This document shows positions 48,699-60,954 of a DNA stretch of 64,000 nucleotides, in pieces (position 1 is the stretch's first letter; each line of letters opens with the position of its first letter). The position numbers were made by a program, and so were the translations under genes. Source of the stretch: Cryptomeria japonica (Eukaryota > Streptophyta > Pinopsida > Cupressales > Cupressaceae). The stretch covers positions 227,574,915-227,638,914 of the forward strand of contig NC_081410.1 in assembly GCF_030272615.1 (NCBI RefSeq), given 5' to 3'. The notes under the pieces were generated by a model. That model was given only the letters and a program-made list of their open reading frames with translations. It made no database searches and had not been told where the DNA came from.

Positions 48699-48712
48699 CA
48701 AAGAGGGGCAAA
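48699..48712 (+). promoter_or_regulatory. Polypurine tract of element B
   Basis: CAAAGAGGGGCAAA directly before the LTR start TGTAGTCACA, matching the tract before A's right LTR (AAAAGAGGGGCAAAA). Confidence 0.9.
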
Positions 48713-50020
48713 TGTAGTCACATAAATCTGTCCATTTTAATTAAATGAATATTTCGTATTTATTTGATTAAAAATCCACTAGCCATTAGTTAATTAAATT
48801 AATATTTAATTAATTCATCCCCAAACATTCTTCTATTAATTAAATAAATTATTCAATTTATTTTAATTAATTCATTAAATCCAATTCCAATCAATTAAAT
48901 AAATAAATCAATTTATTTAATAAAATCCCCTATTCCTCTTTTAAATAAATTAAATAAAACATTTATTTAAATCATTATCCTCCCCCCCCACTTGCATTTT
49001 CCTACAAATGCAACTTGCACACATTATTGAAATAAATGAATTTTTATTTTAATAAAATCCTATTTTCCCTCACCCACCAAATCCACTTGCAAAATCTAAT
49101 CCCCTTCTAGATTCTTCTAACCCCTTCCTAATTAGCCTAATCCATCCCCTAATTATTGTCACATTCCTAAGCAAAATGGAGTCACTTCTCAAAGACCCCA
49201 AAGTCTTTGAAAACCATTAAAGGCTTCCAACTTTCAACCACTTAATTCCCCAAAGTCTCCAATAACCATTAATGGTTAATTCAACCCTCCCACATGGTTA
49301 AAACATTTGTTTGACTCAACCTCTATCCAACCACAAAGGTCTCATCAAGCATTTAATACTTTGACCATGATTATCTCTTAATCATTTGCACAAAGGTTTA
49401 TCCTTGGATTAACTCCTAATCCAGTGGGTAATCCTAATTTAGGCTTGACCCTTAGCCTTTAGATAACCATGAGGTCTTCTCAGGCCTTTAATGCCTCCAA
49501 CCTCTTCTCTCAACCCAATCCTGTGTTGACACTTGTCACCATGTCATTGGTGCAAATTGTGCACATGGATCCCCAACTTTCAACCTTGACCCTTGATTAA
49601 ACCTTTCAATCCTGGCCATCCATTGCTCCATTTTTCCTATAAATAGAGCCCATTCCTTCATAATCCAGATCCTGAAAACTTGTATGCATTTAGACTATAG
49701 CCATTTTAGAGAGCATTTTAGCATAAACAATCTAATCTTTTGTCTTTTGGTTAAAATATATCATTTTAGCATTAAAATAGCTTTTCATTTCATGTTTGGA
49801 GCTATTCTACAATCTCAATCCTCCATAAGCATCCATAGTGCAAAAAGCTGCTGAGAGCTACACTATTTTGGAACTTGGAGAGGAGAGGAACAAGGGAGAA
49901 AGAGCTAATATCATGTTAAGAGATAGTTGGAGATATCTCATTGTCTTACTTCTTTAGTTAGATTCATTAGCATGTGTTTTTAGTGTCTCCTTTGGAATGC
50001 CTTCATGTTTTAGTTTTTGA
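48713..50020 (+). repeat. 3' LTR of element B
   Basis: It begins TGTAGTCACATAAATCTGTC after a polypurine tract. The end is uncertain, either ...GGAATGCCTTCA at 50005 or ...GATTAACTCTAACA at 50036, giving about 1.29-1.32 kb, close to the A LTR (1.28 kb). A TATA box CCTATAAATAG lies at 49637-49647. It runs directly into the decayed gag of A. No matching 5' LTR was found upstream of the gag at 39219. Confidence 0.8.
49637..49647 (+). promoter_or_regulatory. TATA box of the B LTR
   Basis: CCTATAAATAGAGCCC, about 930 bp into the LTR, similar in place and sequence to CCCTATAAATTGAGG in the A LTR. Confidence 0.5.
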
Positions 50021-50039
50021 TTGATTAACTCTAACATCT

Positions 50040-51110
50040 TGTGTGTTTTGTGTTGTTTGATCATAAACTAACCTTGTGCCATTTAGGAGGGCATCAATAT
50101 CAATGCTACCCAATTCCAAGCTCTCATTGGAAACCTTGCTGCCCAACAACATCTTGTATTCACTTCCAATGATGCTCCTATAGATGAAGACCATAATAAA
50201 CCTTTGCACATCGAAGCCCTTATCTAGAGGCACAAGGTCAAACATATCCTGATAGACGGTGGATCCAGACTCAATCTGTGTACATACAAGTTAATAAAAC
50301 AATCAGGACTTTCTAAGGACCTGGTAGACACATCAGGAAGGATCACAATAAAGGCACATGATTATGCGGAAAGAGTTTCAAAGGGCATGATCACCTTACC
50401 TCTTCAAGTGGGCCCTATCACAATTGAAACCCCTTGCCAAGTACTAGATCTTGATCTCTCCTACAACATCCTCCTCGGTCAGCCATGGATTCACTCCTTG
50501 CAAGCCATACCCTCCACTTTTACCAATGCATCAAATTCCCCTTCAATGGAAGAGAGATCACTATCAAAGGTGATCCACAACCTTTTCAATATTGCAAGCT
50601 CTTAGAGGGGAAACATCCATATCATTGCCCACTAAATACACCCTCACCAACTCCTCCATCTGACACATCAAATGCTGCCTCCACCTCATCCCAGCTAGAC
50701 ACACAAATCAATATCTTGGATAATGGATGTGGAGAATACAAATTGGAGGATGTCTTATTAATAGACAACCTCCCCCTATCTCCTAAGTCATTTGGCAAAC
50801 CAAAAGAGCTCAAAAAAGATCAGAAGCTGGTCATACAATGCAAAGATACCACCTTCCAGCAATGGGGCCCGCTTGATGAGGAGAGACTCGACATAGATGT
50901 CTCTTCATGGTTGTACCGAGAAGAAGATGAAGTTCCAACAAAAATATCTAAAAAAATGTATCCAAAAGCATCAGCTATAGTTGAAAAAATGGGTTACAAA
51001 GGACACGGCTTGGGACCAGAGGGGAAAGGAAGAAAAACACCCATGAATTCTATCTCCTACAAGTACAACAGAGGCTTGGGGTACACCCCGGTGCCTAAGA
51101 TTATATCGCT
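50040..51110 (+). pseudogene. Element A gag-protease (3' part) and G-patch, decayed
   Basis: Homologous to the second half of the B gag-pro. It begins near the equivalent of B residue ~545 (INATQFQALIGNLAAQQ), shows protease residues HILIDGGSRLNLCTYKL and NILLGQPWIHSLQA, then ITIKGDPQPFQYC in a shifted frame. A clear G-patch is at about 50970-51090 (AIVEKMGYKGHGLGPEGKG, then YNRGLGYTP). Defects: TAG at 50227-50229 (CAG-type position), a frameshift near 50510 and another near 51115. The N-terminal Gag half is missing, because element B lies directly to its left. Confidence 0.85.
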
Positions 51111-52900
51111 GGTGCCCCTTCAAGTCCTTCCTTGGATATCGAAAGCTATGACGAAGATGAGTTCCATGAAATTCGTTATGAATATGAAAACTATATCTTC
51201 TTTAATACTCATGTCAATGCCATCGCCCCCATAACCTCTCCCATTTCACATGAGCTACATCTTGTCCATCTTGAACTCATAGACTGGGGCCAACAAGACA
51301 AACCCACTTTAGATATCTGCACCAATGATAATGCTCTCATTACTCTCCTGACTATGCAAAATTTGGAAGACTGCAACCGAATAGACGGTATTCAACTACA
51401 TGAAAAGGGATACTTTGGTAGTTAGGTCAATGGCCTTAGCCACAAAAAAGATAATCAAAGCAAAAAACATGATTCCCTAAGTGAAAACCTCTCTGAGGAA
51501 CCTTTGGATGAGCAAAAAATAAAAACAAAGGGCACATCCGAAAGTGAAAACTTGGAAAAGGCACTTGACGATGAGGGACTTGACCTCCCTACCATTGGCT
51601 ACCTTCCTCAAGACAGATCAAATTTGCTGATAGAAGAAACAGACAGTATCAACATGGGCACCGAAGACATTATAAAAAATGTGCTCATTGCCAAGTCCCT
51701 CATAGAAAAAGAGAAACAAGACTTCATCAATTTCCTTACAGAGGTAAAAATAAATTTTGCATGGTCCTATGCCGATATGCCAGGTTTAGATCCTGACTTG
51801 GTGATTCATAATCTCGCTGTCCGCCCAGACGCAAAACCTGTGAAACAGAAGTTGCGCAAAATGCATCTGCATATTGCACTCCTGGTCAAGGTAGAACTCC
51901 AAAAAATGTTGGACGCAGAATTCATCAAACCAATAGACTACGCTGAATGGGTCTCCAACATTGTACCTGTCGGCAAACCCACCGAGGGCATCCGCATCTG
52001 TATTGATTTCCGAGATCTAAATAAGGCTTGTCCTAAAGATGATTTCTCGCTTCCCAACATAGATATGATTGTGGACCTTACATCAAGGCATGAGATGCTA
52101 TCACTTATGGATGGATTCTCTGGATATAATCAAATCAGGATTGCAGACGAAGATCAACATAAAACTGCATTCACAACACCATGGGGGACTTTCTGTTACC
52201 AGGTCATACTTTTTGGCCTAAAAAATGCTGGAGCCACATATCAATGTGCCATGACGACGATTTTTCATGACCTCTTGCATAAAATTATTGAGGACTATGT
52301 GGATGATCTGCTAGGCAAATCAAAGATGAGATAGGAACACATCCCTATATTAAAGCAGATCTTTGAAAGATTGGAAAAATACAAATTGCACCTAAATCCT
52401 AAGAAGTGTGTTTTTGGGGTCACATCAGGAAAACTACTAGTTTTCATTATTTCTCGCAGAGGCATCAAGGTCGATCCTGCAAAGGTAAAAGCCATCATGG
52501 AAATGCCTCCACCGAAAACTCTCAGATAGTTGCGCAACCTCCAGGGAAAACTCCAATTTGTTAGACATTTTATTTCACAACTGGCAGATAAGTGCCATCC
52601 ATTTGCACACCTATTGCACAAAGACACAAAAATGGGACTGCTTGTGTCAAAAGGCCTTTGAAAAAATAAAAGAATATCTGGCATCACCTCCAGTGCTTAT
52701 GCCTCCTACTCCTGGAAAACCTCTTATTTTTACATATGTGCTACCGCAGTGGCAATGGGGGCATTGTTGGCACAAACAGATGATCAAGGGAAGGAACATG
52801 CCATTTAATACATCAGTCGAACACTAGTAGGGTATGAACTCAATTATATCCCCATTGAAAGAGCATGCTTGACATTGGTGTTTAGCACACAGAAACTCTG
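51111..52900 (+). pseudogene. Element A reverse transcriptase, decayed
   Basis: Acidic linker (51132-51425), a TAG at 51423-51425, then the RT frame 51504-52334 with KPVKQKLRKMHLHIALLVK, VGKPTEGIRICIDFRDLNKA, LSLMDGFSGYNQIR and EDYVDDLLGKS, so the YVDD catalytic motif is intact. After TAG 52332-52334 the frame continues (PKKCVFGVTSGKLL) with a TAG at 52526-52528 where B has CAG (Gln). A frameshift near 52625 leads to the start of the RNase H (CQKAFEKIKEYLASPP). This is the same family as B but a distinct branch, and more decayed. Confidence 0.85.
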
Positions 52901-54909
52901 ACACTATATGTTGAACAACAAAACAAAATTAATTGCTAAGATTGACCCGCTTAAATATCTCTTGTCAAAAGCTGCCCTCACTGGCAGAACCGCTAAATGG
53001 GTCATGCTCTTAAGTGAGTTTGACATTGAATATGTAGACATAAAATCAATTAAGGGACAAGTCATCGCAGACCAGTTGGTTGACGCTCCACTTCCAGGTG
53101 ACCATCCTATTCTCACAAAATTACTGGATGAATTCATTATGACTACCACCACATCCTCCACATGGCAATTGTACTTTGATGGATCTTGCACCCAAAATGG
53201 ATCGGGGGCAGGAATACTACTGATCACACCTCAAGGAGATCCCAAAGTCATACAAAATAGCTTTTGCATGTACCAACAACATCGCAAAATATGAGGCACT
53301 CATTACAGGATTACGCTTGGCTATCCTGTGGAAGATAAGGGAATTACAAGTCTGTGGTGATTCCCAACTTGTCATAAAACAAGTCAATGACGAATACCAA
53401 ACAAAAGATGACAAACTCCTTCCCTATCGTAGCATGGTTGAAGATCTTAAGTAACACTTCACAACAATCAAGTTTGATCAAGTCTCGTGAACAAACAATA
53501 GGGCTGCAGATGCAATGGCCACCATTGGTTCCCTCCTTCAAATGCCAATACATAGTCAGAAGTGTGAGTTCTTGGTCGAGAAACTATTTATACCGACATA
53601 TGATCTATCAGAGTCTGAAATGGTGTGTGTTCTCATTTGTCCTAAGTCCCCCTGGTACCAAGAAACCTTCGCTTTCCTAAAAGACAACGCCATTCCCCCA
53701 CACCTTACCAAAACCCAACAACATACCTTCATTCGCCGATGTGCTCGTTACACTATCCTTGGAGACACCCTATTCAGAAGGCATTTTGATGGTTCCCTCC
53801 TAAGGTGTTTAGATAAACAAGAGGCGGAATGGGCATTATGTGAAGTACACGAAGGCATATGTGGGGCACACTCAAGTGGGCTCACCTTGGCTAAAAAAAT
53901 TTTGAGAACAAGATATTGTTGGCCTAAAATGGACGTAGATGCATATAACTATGTGAAAAAATGCATCCCTTGCCAACAACATTGCGACAAGATTCATGCG
54001 CCATCACAAGAATTGCAGCCGTTCATTACACCCTGGCCCTTCGCACAGTGGGGGCTCGATCTCATTGGGAAAATCCACCCATCATCCTCCAATGAGCATA
54101 AATTCATTATCACCGCCACCGAGTACTTCACCAAGTGGGTAGAGGCTATCCCTCTTACTTTTACCACTAGAAAGCGGATATCCAAATTCATCCTAAACTA
54201 CTTGATCTGTCGATATGGCATTCCAAAAGTTATCATTATAGATAATGGCAGACAATTTAAAAACCAAGACGTCAAAGAACTCTGCCAGAAATTCAACATC
54301 CAACATCGCTTCTCCACCCCACATTACCCCCAAGGCAATGGTCAAGTTGAGGCTTCTATTAAAACCCTAATCAAAATCCTCAAAAAGACAGTCAATAAAG
54401 CTGGTTGTGATTGGCACCTCCAACTCCATCCTTCTTTGTGGGCCTACCACACCTCCATCCGCACACCCACAGGCACCACCCCTTATTCCCTTGTCTTTGG
54501 CTCCGAAGCTATACTCCCCCTTGAGATCAAGATCCTCTCTCTAAGGGTATCACTGCAAAATATCCTACCAGATGAAGAATACAAAATTGCCTGCCTACAA
54601 GAGATAGAATTGTTAGATGAAAGATGCCTCAAGGCCTTGAACCATCTTCAGGTATATCAGAACCGTCTATGCATGAGTTATCACAAGAAAGTCAGAACTT
54701 GAGAATTCCAAATTGGTGATCTTGTCCTCATGGAGAATCAAAAAGACCTTCAAGAAAGAGAAAAGAAAGGTAAGTTCGAGCCTAATTGGCTTGGACCATA
54801 TGTAATCACAACAAAATATGGATCAAGAGCTTATCAGTTGGCTACTCCTGAAGGAGATACTTTGGATGATCCAATAAATATCATACACCTCAAAAGATTC
54901 TATGCCTAG
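52901..54909 (+). pseudogene. Element A RNase H domains and integrase, decayed
   Basis: Contains KLIAKIDPLKYLLSKAALTG, then the second RNase H (LYFDGSCTQNGSGAGILLI, shifting frame near 53240; GLRLAILWKIRELQVCGDSQ). An open integrase frame from 53515 runs to 54702 with EGICGAHSSG, CIPCQQHCDK, GLDLIGK, DNGRQFKNQD and GNGQVEASIK (DDE core kept). A TGA at 54700-54702 is followed in frame by the C-terminal GPY-like segment (NWLGPYVIT) to the natural stop TAG at 54907-54909. Several nonsense codons are TGA or TAA at Arg/Gln positions. Confidence 0.85.
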
Positions 54910-56699
54910 TCCTTAGAAGGTCTTAAATTGTCAAAAAATAAAAAAATAAAAAATCATGAAAAAATACATAAAAATAAGAAAAATATCCTAAAAAAATCAT
55001 CACTCTGGTGAAAACCTAGCAAACAGGCACCCTGTGACACCCCCAAAAAAAAAACCAATTCGTCCATCACTGAAAACCACTTTGTGGCGCTATGGACAAG
55101 TACCTTGGTGAAAACCTCCATGCAGGTGCCAAGGTAAATAAATCGGATCCATTGTCTATCAGATCAGTGCTCCAATCACCCTCCCATCCAATCCACCCAT
55201 CCCAACATTCCTTCCCTTCCACCTCTGAACAAATCATGCGTATGATGATGAGTCTTCGCCTAAATCATGAATAAGGAATATCCCATCAACTGAGCTTGTG
55301 TGCCTCTGTGTGAGATTCATGAAGTCTTCAGAACAATCCTAAGTCCACAACTTAATCTTCAAGGTCATATGATCACTTGCCCAATCCAAAAAGTCCACCT
55401 GCTTTATCCTTTTCCCTAGGGATGAATCCTTCCCTGGTCTGGCAACTTAATCCTCCATCCTAATCCTACTCTTGGCAAGAGGTATCATTGGTCATGAGTG
55501 AATGACTTGTTTTCTTGGATTTTTCGTTTAGAATTGCAACTTTTGCCCTACAACTGCATCTATTTATGACTGCCCGGATTTTCCATATCTAGGTATGTTT
55601 ACAATAGGTGCATACTGGGGCATATTTTCACAAGATGGTATATTTTGAATCTCTCTTGTATAAACCGGCGACTTGGTACTAGTGTTTATCAACACTTACC
55701 CTCTCATGTACAAGAGGTATTAGTGTGTTTGAGGGTTTCCTTGCACGTACCCATAACTTTGTATTAGTGTTTCTCAACACTTACATAGTTGTGTGTAAGG
55801 AATTCTCATTTGACTATGAGTCAGTCCACGCCTTGGGTTTCTCATGGTATCCTGATTCCTATAATCAGTGGTGCAAGTCACCCAGGGCAATATCAAACTA
55901 GGTTGGCTCTCCACATTTTTGTGCACAACTTTCGCCAGCATTCCATAAAGTCCTAACCTAATAACCCCATGGAGTCCTCAATTTACCCCATTCCCCATCT
56001 ATTCCATATTGTTCTATTTTCTAGCTAAGATCATTGTGTTATTATGGGCATATTCCCTCTTTGCATTATTCTTTCACTTTATCCATGTAGGCTACATTAT
56101 TCATATAGATTGCATTTCATTTCATTACACTACTCATTTAGATTGTCATTTTTCACAAACATTTATCACATAGGTTGCACTTAGATTTCATCACATACAT
56201 CATTTATAAATAAATGACATTAATTCATCCACGTAGATTACATTACATTACTCATTCATTTAGATCACATCATTTACATATCATGACATTACATTCATTC
56301 CTCATATAGATTGCATCATAAATCATTTACACCTACATATCCATCATAAATTGCATACGCAACAGATATACACATCAAAAAGCATGATCACTCATCCTGC
56401 ATCCAAAACGTGTCAAGCACATATCATAGGCATACATATATAAACATCCACACTGCATCACAAATAGGTCAGCACATCATATCCATAATTACATCCATAC
56501 ATCACATCACAAGAAAATAAAGAGAATCCATCATAATAAAGAACACACACCATCAATCATCACAAAGTTATATATATATATATATATATATATGCTCAAA
56601 AGGGATGAACATGTCTGTCATAATACAATGATCACCCCGAAGGGTTAAAATATGATACATAAGCCAAAATGGAGCTAGCTCTCCCCTCCTGTCTCCCCA
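54910..56699 (+). other. 3' untranslated region of element A, proximal part
   Basis: No gene. It holds two copies of the GGTGAAAACCT motif (55009 and 55107 areas), a hairpin (55101-55136), AT-rich CATTTA/CATTACA simple-sequence-like stretches between 56080 and 56540, and a (TA)n run at about 56569-56594. Confidence 0.6.
55101..55136 (+). promoter_or_regulatory. Hairpin motif after integrase, element A
   Basis: TACCTTGG (55101-55108) and CCAAGGTA (55129-55136) are perfect inverted repeats. Inside, ACCT and AGGT can pair around CCATGC. The loop contains the GGTGAAAACCT core shared with element B. Confidence 0.55.
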
Positions 56700-59315
56700 C
56701 CCCCTCTATTGTACCTCCTCCACCTGAACCTCCTACCTCCCCTCCTCTTGGTGGCCTAAAACCCACTGATCCACCTGTTTGCTGGCTCTGTGTGGGCCAC
56801 TGACTCTATGTCCTGTGAGATCACACACTCTCATTGTACGAAGCTTCTCGTTGTGCCGCAGGTACTGCTCCGTGATATAATCCCCTATAGTACCCTGCTT
56901 CCCGAACTGCCCTCTCCATCCTATCTCACTGCTGCATAATATCAACGTATATCTGCCCAAGCCCTACAGAAACCAACACCTGGCGGGTTGCATCCCTCTC
57001 CCCCCACAGGCGTATCACATCTGCCTCTTCCCTCTGTACTCTACCTCGTAGCCCCTTTAGATCATCATCTTGTTGATAGATAACATCCTGAAGGGCCGCT
57101 ATTGTCCCTGTCTGTGCCTCCTCTAACATTCGCTCAAACTCCTCCCTCTCCTACCTCAGAGCATCCACCTTTGTCCTCGCTCTATGGAGGCTCTCCATCA
57201 AGTCTGCTATCTCCTGCGTCAGCCACTCCACCTCTACCTCTAGAATCTACCTACAAACTCTCTCTATCTATAGCTCATCCTCAATAGAATGGATTCTCGC
57301 CCGAGTAGTATTTCACTCCTGCTGCACTCTATCAAAATCAGCCTGTGATATCCCTCCCCTCTCCTCCACCTGTGCCTCAGGAACATCCATAGGTACAACA
57401 TCCTCTCCCCTGCCACCCACGACCTCTCCTACTAGTGCTCCCTCTCCCTCTCCCTCTCCTTCATCCATAACACCCTCACTCTCCTCTACTGACCACCAGC
57501 ACCACACCCTCCACCAACCACAACTCTCTCCCCTGGACCATCATCCTCACCACCAACTACCTGGTCTACGACCGACTGTAGCTCATCATCCTCTAAAACC
57601 CTAGGAATGGTAAGACGTACTGGCAAGTGCTCCTCCCACCAGCTCTGGTATCCTCCTGTCATCCCTGGATCCTCACCTGCTCCCATCCGCTCATCCCAGA
57701 CCAAATGAGACACTGTCTGAAAACTAGTCCTACCCTCCAATGGACTCACCGTCGGGCCCCAATATCTCACCTCCCGTGTAATCCGAGGATACACTGGGAT
57801 GTCCCCCACTATATCCTGAACCTATCTGAGTGATTTTGCCACCCTGTATGGTGCATAATACTCCATAATGTACACTAATCTCCCAAACATCCACATCTCC
57901 ACCCCAGCCCAGTGTAGCTGCCAGTCACCCCTCCATCACTCACACCCCAAAAATGGCCGCTATGTAAACTTCATAAGCTCATCCAGAATCTGCTGCCAAA
58001 ACCATACAGACCCTATCTGAGTATAGTGCAACAACCCCCTATACCTATCCACATATGGCTATCGAGCCCGCCTATCCTGTACACCCAGTGGTCGAGTAAC
58101 CGCAATGTACTCCCAAGCCCAGATGTGGAGAAGTATCACTCATGTCGACAAACTAGCATCCTCCCTATACACCACCAGATGCATATCATGATATAACTGA
58201 GCTAACATCGCAGCTCCCCACACATACGGCACGCCATCATGAACCATGAAATAAAGGCACTTGCTCCATCCAACAGGAAATCCATGCTCACCTAGATCAA
58301 GTATAATCCGCTTGCTCAAGAATCCACAAATCACCATTACCATGCGAGGAATCCACCGAATACCCATCGCCCTACCCAAGTGCATCCTACTCCTATCCAA
58401 GATCGGTGGGGTCTCATACTCACAAACCTCCTGAAGATAAAAATCCGCTGCATCCAAGTGGTACTTTGGGATGACACCACGAATAGGGATCTTTAGGATC
58501 CTCCAAAAGGGTCTCTGTCACCTCGCCAATAGGAAGATGGAAGGTGTTATATCGACTGTCCCACTTCTCAACTAAAGCTATCATCATCGCAGTATGAGCC
58601 CGTATCCTCAGCCACCTGCCCACATAGTGCAATCCTAGAGTAGCTAGCACCTCCAACTCATCACGCCCCAACTCCCAAAATAAACTCATAGTAGCGGACC
58701 AATTCTCCCTCAAAGCCAATGGACCCATCTCTGTCTGCATCCACCAAACCAATTCATTATTTCCATGTCCAAAAGTCCTATTCTACCCTCCGGAACCAAC
58801 CATACCCTCACCCTATCCCAAAAATTCTAAACCTAAACCTAACCCTCCCCCTCCAAAGCACATGCATTGATTTGTCCAGCACTCGCGCCAATCTGCAGGC
58901 ACTCGCACTAACAGATAAAGCTTACCCTCCCCAACCCTCCCTGCAACCTCCATTAAAGCGAGCGCTCATGCACCAACACTCGCACTTGTGTAAACCCTTG
59001 AGCACCCGCGTCGAAGTGTGAGCGCCCATGCTAATCAATCCCCCTCCCCCAAAAAACCTATTCTACCCACTTCCTCCCAACGAGCACCCACGCTATTCGC
59101 TAGCGCTCGTGCTAACCCATTGGCGTGCGCGCTAAAACAATGATCAGCGCGTGCACCTCGCCAAGTCTACACCCTAAATTTAGCCCTAATTCTAGCCCTA
59201 CCCTAAAAATTTCAAAAGGGGGAATGGTCCTACATACCGGTGGTCCATAGCTAGTGGGTCTATCATACCATCGGATCCTCTCGGCGCGATGATCACGTGT
59301 AGGAATGCAATCCAT
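56700..59315 (-). pseudogene. Antisense plant mobile domain/coiled-coil gene in the 3' region of A
   Basis: Minus-strand coding relic of about 2.6 kb. From 58752: LWELGRDE-type start (SLFWELGRDELEVLATLG), then MMIALVEKWDSRYNTFHLP and IGEVTETLLED, the diagnostic PMD motif. After a frameshift near 58485 it reads IPKYHLDAADFYLQEVCEYE, GHGFPVGWSK-like residues, YVWGAAMLAQLYHDMHLVVY, FGRLVYIMEYYAPYRVAKSL, and DIPVYPRITREVRYWGP (57809). A Glu/Gly-rich segment and a coiled coil (TIAALQDVIYQQDDDLKGLR, 57129-56930) follow. Stops are TGA/TAG at Arg/Gln-like positions. PMD proteins of the MAIN/MAIL type silence or control genes, and antisense extra ORFs are known in plant Gypsy elements. This copy is dead. 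Confidence 0.75.
58860..59160. repeat. GCGC-rich irregular repeats near the 3' end of A
   Basis: Repeats of (A)GC(A/G)C(T/C)CGCGC or GAGCGC(T/C)C(A/G)TGC type (ACTCGCGCCAATC, GCGAGCGCTCATGC, GAGCACCCGCG, GAGCGCCCATGC, GCTAGCGCTCGTGC, GGCGTGCGCGC). The composition resembles the GCGC-rich leader cluster at 29720-30270. It overlaps the 5' part of the antisense PMD region. Confidence 0.55.
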
Positions 59316-59654
59316 CCTTCCTTCTCTCCTTCTACGCTTTAAGTGGCTCCAAGGCTTGTGTGTAACAATGACTCCTCATTGGGCCCTTTGTGGCTTATAT
59401 GGCCCCCCTCGAGGGCCCATTTCCTCCGTGGTCTCGCATCTTCTACTCTTTCTTCTAGATTTTCCACACCTACTTCCTATTTCTTTTTTCACTTATCTCC
59501 ACTAAAATTCTTTCTTCTTTATTTATTTTGAGAATTTTTTTTCGTCAATTTTCTTTGACAAAATTCTCAAGGGGGCATACACCTCCCACACTTTACGCTG
59601 GGTCATCTATTTCTCCTTCTTCTATCTTCTACCCATCGCCAAATTTGTCATTGC

Positions 59655-59671
59655 GTAAAAGAGGGGCAAAA
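59655..59671 (+). promoter_or_regulatory. Polypurine tract of element A
   Basis: GTAAAAGAGGGGCAAAA directly before the right LTR start TGTAGACATT. Confidence 0.9.
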
Positions 59672-60949
59672 TGTAGACATTTAAAAATAATTATTTTAAT
59701 TATTTTTAAACTCCTGACATAATTAATTTATTAATTATGTCAATTTTTTAATTCTCCTCAATATTAATTAATTATAATTAATATTGTCACTATAGTCTGT
59801 GATTGATTTATTAATCCCCTTTTATTCTTCTAAAAATCCCCAATATTAAATCTTCTCATATTCCTCCTCTTAACTAATTAATTTCAATTAATTAATTAAC
59901 CTAAGTGATTCCTACAAATCACCTTTTCCTAATCCATCATTAACCTAATAAATTCTTCTAGAAACTCCCTAAGCTCACTTAACATTATTCTTCTAATTTT
60001 TAATTCCCTCCACTCATTCTCTCTCCTAGTCAAATCCTCCTACAAATCTTATCTATCCTAATCCCACCCAATCTTTCTTCTAATCCCTCTCCTAATGAGT
60101 TGCTAGTGGCTAATCATCATGATTAGCCACAAAGTCAACTCTTTGTCCCTTCCATCCAACCACTCTCCTTAAATGCCCTTTTCCTAGGTGAATGTGAGAT
60201 TTTGATTTAAAATCTCGCATTCCTCTAGGCATCTCATCTTCCAAGGAATTTTTAATTCCTCCTTATTACTCCAATCCCCATGAGCATCCTTTTTGAAGAA
60301 TTTTTAATTCTTCCTTTCCATTCCTCAAGAAATGTCCCATCCCTTTCTCTTCTCAAGGCACATTGGGAAGTATTCCCAATGTACCTTGAGGAGTGTGGAG
60401 ACAAGAAATGCCTTTAAGACATATCTCTTGGTCTCCACACCTCCTCTTGGGCCTTGTGTGGGCTCACAAGGAATCCTAACCTTCCATCTTGAATCAATCC
60501 TAGTCCTTCATTTCTCCTCCTCTCTCCCTACAAATTGAGGACTCCATCCTCTCACATTTCATCTCCAATTTTAGCAACTTCATGTTGTTAGTTTGTGCCT
60601 AGAAAACCATCTTTGCACCCTCATCATGCCAAAGTTATCCTTCATTCACACTTAGCCATACTATCCATCTCATCCATCAAATCCATCATATCCATTTGTG
60701 CACAATGTTGGAGAGCCAATCACATCAAGCAATCTAAGAGAAAATTGACATCATGTTGGAGGCACTTGGGTGCACTTCAACTTCATCCAAGCTCCATCCG
60801 AGGGAGAAGCTAAATGTTTTGCAATGTAAAAAGCATTTGTCTTCATGTTTTCTATGTGATTTGATTTATGCTTCATGTTCTTATGTTTTAGTGTTTTCGA
60901 TTTGCATGCTAACCATCCAAATCCACCTTGCTTGCTTTTCCCATCTTCA
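59672..60949 (+). repeat. 3' LTR of element A
   Basis: 1278 bp, TGTAGACA...CATCTTCA, colinear with the left LTR outside element D. It carries the intact insertion site of D as ...CCTAGTCAAATCCTCC (about 60025-60043). The TATA box of the left copy is changed here to CTACAAATTG. Confidence 0.9.
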
Positions 60950-60954
60950 ACTTG

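Larger units (their letters stand above)
25546..60949 (+). mobile_element. Ty3/Gypsy Tat-like element A, 35.4 kb with nested insertions
   Basis: Terminal LTRs 25546-29648 (interrupted by D) and 59672-60949 share the same start (TGTAGACA(C/T)TTAAAAATAA) and end (CTTTTCCCATCTTCA). The element is flanked by identical 5-bp duplications ACTTG at 25541-25545 and 60950-60954, which also restore the interrupted Copia LTR. A polypurine tract adjoins the right LTR. Its polyprotein (about 50040-54909) and an antisense PMD gene (about 59315-56700) are decayed. Inside are D (25903-28721), E (30507-37449) and B (up to about 50005-50036). Confidence 0.85.

Noticed and set aside
48713..50020. Reading this LTR as the 5' LTR of the decayed A polyprotein
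   Set aside because: It is preceded by a polypurine tract and B's 3' region, and followed by mid-gag sequence without a primer-binding site or leader. The A family LTR at 59672 is different.
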